A stretch of 10,338 nt of DNA from CAZEGC01 sp964511635 (GTDB taxonomy: Bacteria; Patescibacteriota; Saccharimonadia; Saccharimonadales; Saccharimonadaceae): NCBI GenBank assembly GCA_964511635.1, contig CAZEGC010000028.1, positions 1 to 10,338 of the forward strand, read 5' to 3'. Shown here piece by piece: positions 5,949-10,338 of this stretch. Positions within the stretch are counted from its first letter, which is position 1, and every line of letters starts with the position of its first letter. Position numbers and translations under genes: made by a program. The notes under the pieces were generated by a model. That model saw only the letters and a list, made by a program, of their open reading frames with translations. It did not search any database and had not been told where the DNA came from.

Positions 5949-6220
5949 TACGCGTCTTCCTCCTTGAGCTCGATAGAGCCTTTGGATTTTTCTAAAATTT
6001 GCTCTAGTTTCCAGCTTTTCTTCTTAGAAACAGGGCGAATCTCACTAATAATAACCTTGTCACCATTTGATGCCTGGTTAGTTTCATCGTGGGCAGTGTA
6101 TTTACGTGTCACAGTATACTGCTTTTTATATATAGGATGTGTTTCCCTGACTGTTGCAGTGACTGTGATAGTCTTGTTGGCAACACTAGAGGTCACAATC
6201 CCGGTCATTGTTCTTGCCAT
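5948..6220 (-). CDS. rpsQ: Small-subunit ribosomal protein S17
   Basis: S17 is a primary 16S rRNA-binding OB-fold protein of the 30S body. The 90-residue product has MTGIVTSSVANKTITVTATV (5-24), corresponding to the family pattern GxVxSxxMxKTxxV, then ETHPIYKKQYTVTRKYTAHD (26-45) and GDKVIISEIRPVSKKKSWKL (53-72), the conserved GDxVxIxExRPxSKxKxWxL motif. It has a charged C-terminal tail (LEKSKGSIELKEEDA). The ATG at 6220 is two bases after the rpmC TAA, with GAGGAGG inside rpmC. Confidence 0.97.
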   Translation of the reverse strand: MARTMTGIVTSSVANKTITVTATVRETHPIYKKQYTVTRKYTAHDETNQASNGDKVIISEIRPVSKKKSWKLEQILEKSKGSIELKEEDA

Positions 6221-6222
6221 GA

Positions 6223-6432
6223 TTATTTATCCTCCTCGCTAGAGATTTCTTGTTCACGAATAGCGGTTTTCAGGCGAGCAATATCTTTCTTGAGGCTGGT
6301 GATGTAGCGAGGATTGGCCAGTTCACCGGCTGCATGTCCTCGTCGAGCTCCAATAAGATCATCTTGCTTTTTGCTTAACTCTTCGCGAAGTTGATCAATT
6401 GTCTTTGCTTTTGGTGTATCATTTTTTGCCAT
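6223..6432 (-). CDS. rpmC: Large-subunit ribosomal protein L29
   Basis: L29 is a small helical-hairpin protein near the tunnel exit next to L23, where chaperones and targeting factors dock. The product is 69 residues (family 60-70). The first helix is IDQLREELSKKQDDLIGARRG and the second helix carries the conserved NPRYITSLKKDIARLKTAI stretch (about 42-60), equivalent to NPxxIRxxRRxIARixTvl. It starts with MAKNDTPKAKT, a few residues longer than usual. GAGGAGG precedes the ATG in the 3' end of rplP and the 4-nt gap. Confidence 0.96.
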   Translation of the reverse strand: MAKNDTPKAKTIDQLREELSKKQDDLIGARRGHAAGELANPRYITSLKKDIARLKTAIREQEISSEEDK

Positions 6433-6436
6433 AACC

Positions 6437-6850
6437 TTAAACCTCCTCTCGCTTTATGAAACGAGTCTTTATAGGAAGCTTATGACTAGCTAGACGCATC
6501 GCCTCACGAGCAATTTCTTCGTCTACGCCTTTCATTTCAAACATTACAGTACCGGCCTTTACCTTGGCAACGAAAAATTCAGGGTTACCTTTACCGCTTC
6601 CCATCTTGACGTCTTGAGGCTTGCGAGTAACTGGTGTGTGCGGGAAAATTCGAATCCAAATTTTACCACCACGCTTGATGTAGCGAGTCATCGCCTGACG
6701 AGCAGATTCGATTTGGCGGCTTGTAATGCGCTCGTTGCCTAAACTCTGAAGTCCGTAATCACCAAAGGCTATGTAGTGACCGCGTGTGGCGACACCATCA
6801 TTCTTGCCTTTGCGGACTTTTCGGTACTTGGTTTTCTTTGGTAGTAGCAT
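6437..6850 (-). CDS. rplP: Large-subunit ribosomal protein L16
   Basis: L16 organises the A-site region of the 50S subunit and helps position aminoacyl-tRNA. The 137-residue product matches the family throughout: MLLPKKTKYRKVRKG (1-15), ITSRQIESARQAMTRYIKR (42-60), GKIWIRIFPHTPVTRKP (62-78), MGSGKGNPEFFVAKVKAG (83-100) and LPIKTRF near the end. The residue aligned with E. coli Arg81, which is hydroxylated there, is Lys82 here. It follows rpsC with a 3-nt gap, and AAAGGA lies just upstream. No sign of truncation. Confidence 0.98.
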   Translation of the reverse strand: MLLPKKTKYRKVRKGKNDGVATRGHYIAFGDYGLQSLGNERITSRQIESARQAMTRYIKRGGKIWIRIFPHTPVTRKPQDVKMGSGKGNPEFFVAKVKAGTVMFEMKGVDEEIAREAMRLASHKLPIKTRFIKREEV

Positions 6851-6853
6851 AAC

Positions 6854-7483
6854 CTAGTTCCTTTCGCCCTTATAGATCCAAACTTTGACGCCAATAATAC
6901 CAGCAGGGGTTTTAGCCCGTGCAGTATGGAAGTCAATATCAGCCCGAAGTGTATGTAGTGGCACCGATCCTTCAATAACTTTTTCACGTCGGCTCATCTC
7001 AGCTCCGTTCAGTCGCCCAGCAACCTCAACACGAATACCTTTGGCACCTGCATTGATAGTATTTTGAGCTGACATCTTGGTTGCGCGTCGGAAGTTTATG
7101 CGACGCTCTAATTGATGTGCGATATTTTCAGCTACTAATTTGGCAGATAATTCGGGTCGCTTTACTTCTTCGATGTTGATACGTACTGGCAAGCTAGCAA
7201 TCTTTTCAATCATAGTCTTTAGCTCTTGCACACCTGAACCACCACGACCAATTACAACACCTGCTTTGGCGGTGTGAATCGTAATAGTGATTAGGTTAGC
7301 AGAACGTTCGATTTCGATACGATGTATAGTCGGACGCGATGAAAAACGATCTTCGATCATGTCGCGAATCTTGATATCTTCCGCTAGCCACTTCGCAAAT
7401 TCACGCTTACCTGCGAACCAACGAGAGTCCCAGTTTTTGTGGACCTGCAGACGGAAGCTAATTGGGTTAACTTTTTGTCCCAT
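6854..7483 (-). CDS. rpsC: Small-subunit ribosomal protein S3
   Basis: S3 is in the 30S head at the mRNA entry site and takes part in the ribosomal helicase activity. The 209-residue product starts MGQKVNPISFRL, has the type-II KH domain with the GVVIGRGGSGVQELK loop (75-89), then FRRATKMSAQ (131-140), whose basic residues correspond to the helicase residues of E. coli S3. It ends with VPLHTLRADIDFHTARAKT (174-192) and GIIGVKVWIYKGERN. It lacks the 20-25-residue C-terminal tail found in many homologues. The start overlaps the rplV stop (TAATG), with AAAGGAGA upstream. Confidence 0.98.
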   Translation of the reverse strand: MGQKVNPISFRLQVHKNWDSRWFAGKREFAKWLAEDIKIRDMIEDRFSSRPTIHRIEIERSANLITITIHTAKAGVVIGRGGSGVQELKTMIEKIASLPVRINIEEVKRPELSAKLVAENIAHQLERRINFRRATKMSAQNTINAGAKGIRVEVAGRLNGAEMSRREKVIEGSVPLHTLRADIDFHTARAKTPAGIIGVKVWIYKGERN

Positions 7484-7881
7484 TATTTGGTCTCCTTTGC
7501 TTCAGCAGTTTTCGCAGCTGGCTTCTTCTTTTTTGGCTTCAAAGCACCAGTTACTTCAACTAGAATGTTGCTGCTTTTTTTCTGGTACGGCAATGCTCGT
7601 CCCCGACTAGCTGGCACAAAACGCTTCATGCGTGTACCGGTAGTAACTGACAAAGTTGAAATAACCAGGTTTTTACCATCTAGGCCATGTGTATTAACAG
7701 CATTTGCGCGCGCGCTTTCAATCGCCTTTTTAACAGGCAGTGCGGCACGTTTTGGCGTGTGCTCCAGTATAACAATTGCATCAGCAACAGTCCTGCCGCG
7801 AACCAGGCTAGCTACTAGACTAACTTTCCTAGGTGCTTGGTCTACGCCTTTTGCGTACGCCCGTACAGTCTTTACAGCCAT
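7483..7881 (-). CDS. rplV: Large-subunit ribosomal protein L22, with lysine-rich C-terminal tail
   Basis: L22 binds all domains of 23S rRNA, and its beta-hairpin lines the polypeptide exit tunnel opposite L4. The globular domain is clear: QAPRKVSLVASLVRGRTVADA (15-35), HTPKRAALPVKKAIESARANA (41-61). It is followed by the tunnel hairpin around residues 82-100 (TGTRMKRFVPASRGRALPY) and the strand SSNILVEV (103-110). At 132 residues it is about 20 longer than the usual 110 because of a Lys/Ala-rich tail (113-132, KPKKKKPAAKTAEAKETK). The start overlaps the rpsS stop (TAATG); AAAGGA lies upstream. Confidence 0.97.
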   Translation of the reverse strand: MAVKTVRAYAKGVDQAPRKVSLVASLVRGRTVADAIVILEHTPKRAALPVKKAIESARANAVNTHGLDGKNLVISTLSVTTGTRMKRFVPASRGRALPYQKKSSNILVEVTGALKPKKKKPAAKTAEAKETK

Positions 7882-8147
7882 TACTTCTTGTCCTTTCCAC
7901 CGTGACGACGGAACTTGCGAGTTGGCGCAAACTCACCAAGCTTGTGGCCAACCATATTTTCAGTAATGTACACCGGTACGTGAACACGACCATTATGGAC
8001 AGCTATTGTACGTCCGACCATTTCAGGACTAACCGTGCTAGCACGAGCCCAGGTCTTAATTACAGTCCTGTCATCTGGTCCAAGCGCCGCCACCTTACGA
8101 GCGAGCTTGAAGTCGACAAACGGGCCTTTTTTGAGTGAACGACTCAT
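7881..8147 (-). CDS. rpsS: Small-subunit ribosomal protein S19
   Basis: S19 is at the top of the 30S head, partners with S13 and forms bridges to the large subunit. The product is 88 residues, a normal length. The family signature is complete: MSRSLKKGPFVD (1-12), TVIKTWARASTVSPEMVGRT (28-47), VHNGRVHVPVYITENMVGHK (50-69) and LGEFAPTRKFRRHGG (70-84). It starts three bases after the rplB TAG, with GAGG upstream, and its stop overlaps the rplV start. Confidence 0.98.
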   Translation of the reverse strand: MSRSLKKGPFVDFKLARKVAALGPDDRTVIKTWARASTVSPEMVGRTIAVHNGRVHVPVYITENMVGHKLGEFAPTRKFRRHGGKDKK

Positions 8148-8150
8148 ATA

Positions 8151-8990
8151 CTACCTCTTCCTCTTCGCTTCATGGCGACTTCTTACTATCATCTTATTCG
8201 TATCTTTACGACGACGAGTACGGTATCCGAGTGTCAGCTGACCCCAAGGAGTGCGCGGCGGCTTACCTGGGCCGTGACGTCCACCGTCACCACCACCATG
8301 CGGGTGATCAGCTGCGTTCATTACCACACCGCGAACGGATGGGCGAATACCCTTGCGCCGTTTGCGTCCAGCAGATCCAACTTTAATATTCTGATGCTGA
8401 ACGTTACCCACGACCCCAATTGAGGCCTGGGATTCAATACGAAAGCGTCGGACCTCGCCTGATGGCAGGCGAACTAGTGCATAGTCGCCTTCTTTGGCCA
8501 TTAACTGAGCTTTGGTTCCAGCAGAGCGTACCATTTGGGCTCCCTTGCCGGGTTGGATTTCAATTGCGTAAATCTGCGTACCAACTGGAATCTTTGACAG
8601 TGGCAGACGGTTACTGACTTCAACTGCGACATCCTCGCCACTTGTAAATGTTTTACCCTTTACCATTGAAGTGTCAGCCAGGACGTAGTGGTACAGGCCA
8701 TGCTGATCTTTGACACGTGCAATACGAGCACTACGGTTTGGGTCATATTCAATTTCTTCGACCGTCACGGTTAGACCAGGTGCAAGCCTGTGGTTCAGTA
8801 GGCGATAGTGGCGCTTAACACCGCCACCGCGATGTCGAACTGTAATGCGACCACTATTGTTTCGCCCTGCCGTTTGCTTCTTGCTTTTAGTCAGGCTCTT
8901 TAGCGGTTTACGAGTGGTAATGTCGCTTAAGTCCTGAGAGGTCATACCGCGGCGAGCCGGAGTAGTCGGGTTGTATTGTTTGACTCCCAT
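8151..8990 (-). CDS. rplB: Large-subunit ribosomal protein L2
   Basis: L2 is a primary 23S rRNA-binding protein required for subunit association and peptidyl-transferase activity. The 279-residue product has the usual length. The N-terminal OB-fold contains GRNNSGRITVRHRGGGVKRH (42-61). The SH3-like domain covers about residues 125-195 and includes PGKGAQMVRSAGT. The C-terminal part has the invariant DHPHGGGDGG (228-237, including the functionally important histidine) and TPWGQLTLGYRTRR (247-260). The start overlaps the rplW stop (TAATG) with AAGGAGA upstream. The HGLYHYVLADTSMVKGKTF segment (97-115) resembles sequences I recall from Candidate Phyla Radiation L2, but I cannot check this. Confidence 0.98.
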   Translation of the reverse strand: MGVKQYNPTTPARRGMTSQDLSDITTRKPLKSLTKSKKQTAGRNNSGRITVRHRGGGVKRHYRLLNHRLAPGLTVTVEEIEYDPNRSARIARVKDQHGLYHYVLADTSMVKGKTFTSGEDVAVEVSNRLPLSKIPVGTQIYAIEIQPGKGAQMVRSAGTKAQLMAKEGDYALVRLPSGEVRRFRIESQASIGVVGNVQHQNIKVGSAGRKRRKGIRPSVRGVVMNAADHPHGGGDGGRHGPGKPPRTPWGQLTLGYRTRRRKDTNKMIVRSRHEAKRKR

Positions 8991-9310
8991 TACTTCGTCT
9001 CTCCTTCTGATACCGGAGTCTCGTCAAAAACCTGTATGCTATCGCCGCTCTTTAGGGTGACGTATGCTTTTTTAGTGTCTTTGCGATGAGTGGTGCCAGG
9101 GTAGCGATTCTTGCCTCGGGAATAACGAATCGCTTTACCACTTTGCACCAGTGTCTTAACACCGGTTACTGTTACTTCAAATTGCGACTCAACTGCAGCA
9201 ACGATCTGTTGCTTATTAGCAGTGAGCGGTACATTAAATACATAGGTATTTTGAGCGGCTAGACCGTAAGCTTTCTCGGTCGCTCGTGGGATAACGGTAA
9301 TACGATTCAT
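8990..9310 (-). CDS. rplW: Large-subunit ribosomal protein L23
   Basis: L23 lies at the tunnel exit and is the docking point for trigger factor, SRP and the Sec translocon. The 106-residue product is of family length. It shows PRATEKAYGLAAQNTYVFNV (8-27), matching the conserved PxxTEKxxxLxxxNxYxFxV motif, then ANKQQIVAAVESQFEVTVTG (31-50). The basic loop is RYSRGKNRYPGTTHRKDTKK (62-81), followed by AYVTLKSGDSIQVF. The C-terminal end is acidic and polar (DETPVSEGETK). It starts one base after the rplD TAG, with AAGGAGGAG upstream. Confidence 0.97.
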   Translation of the reverse strand: MNRITVIPRATEKAYGLAAQNTYVFNVPLTANKQQIVAAVESQFEVTVTGVKTLVQSGKAIRYSRGKNRYPGTTHRKDTKKAYVTLKSGDSIQVFDETPVSEGETK

Positions 9311-9311
9311 A

Positions 9312-9920
9312 CTACTTCTCCTCCTTGGCTAGCCAGGTCTTAAGTGTGGCGACAGCATCTGGCGATACGACAATCTTGTCAGCGTTTAGTACGTGGTAAA
9401 CACTTAGGTACTGTGCCCTGATGAGCAGCACGTTTTCGATGTTGCCGGTCGCACGTATTAATTCGGGCGTCTTTTCATCGACGACTAGCAGGACTCGCCT
9501 AGCGTCAGCTTTTTTATCCTTTAGAAACTTAGCGACCTCACTAGTTTTACCTGAAGTTTTGACGTCGCTAACAATAATCTTGTCAGCTTCGTTTGCTAAG
9601 GTTAAAGCTTGCTTTAGAGCTACACGCTTGCTGGTTTTAGGGAGCTTTTTAGTGTAATTTTCATTGCCACTAGGCCCAAATACGACACCACCGCCACGCC
9701 AGATAGGGTTACGGATAGATCCAAACCGGGCACGTCCGGTGCCTTTTTGACGCCATGGCTTTTTACCGCCACCACGAACTTCACCACGCTGCAAAGTGGT
9801 AGCGCCACTAATGCGCGCGTTTGCCAGGTAGCTATCATATGCTAGCTTAAGCAGTTCGTGGTTCGGTACGTTAACGGCAAATACTTCGTCCGGCAAAGTT
9901 GCTGCTTTATTTTCAGCCAT
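9312..9920 (-). CDS. rplD: Large-subunit ribosomal protein L4
   Basis: L4 binds 23S rRNA; its extended loop forms the tunnel constriction together with L22. In E. coli L4 also autoregulates the S10 operon through the leader upstream of rpsJ, which is outside this window. The 202-residue product has the standard length. The N-terminal strand VNVPNHELLKLAYDSYLANAR is followed by the loop RGGGKKPWRQKGTGRARFGS (49-68) and WRGGGVVFGP (74-83), all signature segments. The C-terminal Rossmann-like domain contains KIIVSDVK and RVLLVVDEKTPE. The start overlaps the rplC stop (TAATG) with GGAGG upstream. Confidence 0.98.
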   Translation of the reverse strand: MAENKAATLPDEVFAVNVPNHELLKLAYDSYLANARISGATTLQRGEVRGGGKKPWRQKGTGRARFGSIRNPIWRGGGVVFGPSGNENYTKKLPKTSKRVALKQALTLANEADKIIVSDVKTSGKTSEVAKFLKDKKADARRVLLVVDEKTPELIRATGNIENVLLIRAQYLSVYHVLNADKIVVSPDAVATLKTWLAKEEK

Positions 9921-10338
9921 TATGCTTTACCTCCAATAATTACGAGACCTTTTTTAGGGCCAGGTACGGCGCCTCTTAGTCCGATGAGGTTACTTTCAGC
10001 GTCAACATATGCCACTACAAGGTTTTTTACAGTAACGCGCTCAGCGCCCATACGGCCAGCCATACGTTTACCTTTAAATACCTTTTGTGGATACATTGAC
10101 CCAATTGAACCTGGTTTTCGAACGTTACCGTTACCGCCATGAGTACTTTTGCTGGTGTTGAAATTATGGCGTTTTACGGTTCCAGCAAAACCTTTACCTT
10201 TGCTTGTTCCGGTCGCGTCCACCACGTCGCCCAGTTCAAACTTTGTTACGTCGATTGTATCGCCTACCTTTAGATCATCTGGTAGTTCTGCGACGCGAAA
10301 TTCCCGAATATGCTTCGGGGTCACTTTGGCGGTCTTTG
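9920..10338 (-). CDS. rplC: Large-subunit ribosomal protein L3 (5' end outside window)
   Basis: The C-terminal two thirds (139 codons plus stop, the first one split by the edge) of L3 are visible, with roughly 65-75 N-terminal residues beyond the right edge. L3 is an assembly-initiating 50S protein that reaches the peptidyl-transferase centre. Diagnostic stretches are GTSKGKGFAGTVKRHNF, STHGGNGNVRKPGSIGSMYP, KVFKGKRMAGRMGAERVTVKN and LRGAVPGPKKGLV. The frame is open to the edge through KTAK before VTPKHIREFRV, so the GTG at 10324 is an internal valine codon, not the start. The glutamine methylated by PrmB in E. coli (GSIGQNQ) is absent here (GSIGSMYP), as in many other bacteria. The stop overlaps the rplD start. 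Confidence 0.97.
   Translation of the reverse strand, partial: KTAKVTPKHIREFRVAELPDDLKVGDTIDVTKFELGDVVDATGTSKGKGFAGTVKRHNFNTSKSTHGGNGNVRKPGSIGSMYPQKVFKGKRMAGRMGAERVTVKNLVVAYVDAESNLIGLRGAVPGPKKGLVIIGGKA

Noticed and set aside
7439..7966. Open plus-strand frame of 175 codons antisense to rplV and rpsS
   Set aside because: It lies entirely opposite well-identified genes, shows no family resemblance and has low-complexity stretches derived from antisense of Lys/Ala codons; a shadow frame.
10322..10324. GTG as the start of a short L3
   Set aside because: The frame stays open to the window edge, and the conserved L3 N-terminal domain must lie further upstream; this GTG is an internal valine.
1..10338. 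Recoded UGA (Gly or Trp) as in Gracilibacteria, SR1 or Mycoplasma
   Set aside because: No gene needs TGA readthrough; all families are full length under the standard code. Only the absence of TGA is reported.
1..10338. Undescribed defence, mobile or biosynthetic system
   Set aside because: Essentially all coding capacity is accounted for by known ribosomal, translocon and initiation-factor genes; no tRNA, CRISPR, insertion sequence or unfamiliar gene is present.

Overview
This window is a single minus-strand block of ribosomal-protein and translation genes. It is the fused S10-spc operon region, running in transcription order from the right edge to the left edge: rplC (5'-truncated), rplD, rplW, rplB, rpsS, rplV, rpsC, rplP, rpmC, rpsQ, rplN, rplX, rplE, rpsN, rpsH, rplF, rplR, rpsE, a 103-nt gap, rplO, secY, infA and rpmJ (cut by the left edge). 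All recognisable genes are intact apart from the two at the edges. I see no RNA genes, mobile elements, CRISPR arrays or prophage sequence, and no intergenic stretch is longer than 103 nt.

Organism: a bacterium, most likely a member of the Candidate Phyla Radiation (Patescibacteria), with Saccharibacteria (TM7) as my best guess from remembered sequence style. The main argument is the absence of L30 (rpmD) from between rpsE and rplO, a trait reported across that radiation. The standard genetic code reads every gene through. Neither S14 nor the visible part of L36 has zinc-binding cysteines, and only one cysteine codon occurs in about 3,300 encoded residues.

Layout: from 10338 down to 2466, eighteen genes are packed almost without gaps. 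Fifteen of the seventeen junctions are 4 nt or less, and seven of them are TAATG stop/start overlaps, so translational coupling is likely. The S10/spc boundary (rpsQ to rplN) is itself a TAATG overlap, so the two classical operons are joined. Nearly all of these genes have a purine-rich Shine-Dalgarno sequence inside the preceding gene. From 2465 to 316 the pattern changes: three gaps of 103, 94 and 63 nt precede rplO, secY and infA. Good sigma70-like promoter candidates lie before secY and infA. rplO and infA lack a recognisable Shine-Dalgarno sequence. adk and map, usually between secY and infA, are absent from that position.

Function: the products build the large-subunit core and tunnel (L2, L3, L4, L22, L23, L29, L24), the central protuberance (L5, L18), the factor-binding side and subunit interface (L6, L14, L16, L36) and the small-subunit head and body (S3, S14, S19, S5, S8, S17). 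SecY forms the membrane channel that receives nascent proteins at the tunnel exit, and IF1 acts in initiation. I do not see a previously undescribed system here. The points worth a second look are cysteine and zinc depletion, complete avoidance of TGA, missing rpmD/adk/map, the coupling architecture, and the near-leaderless infA.
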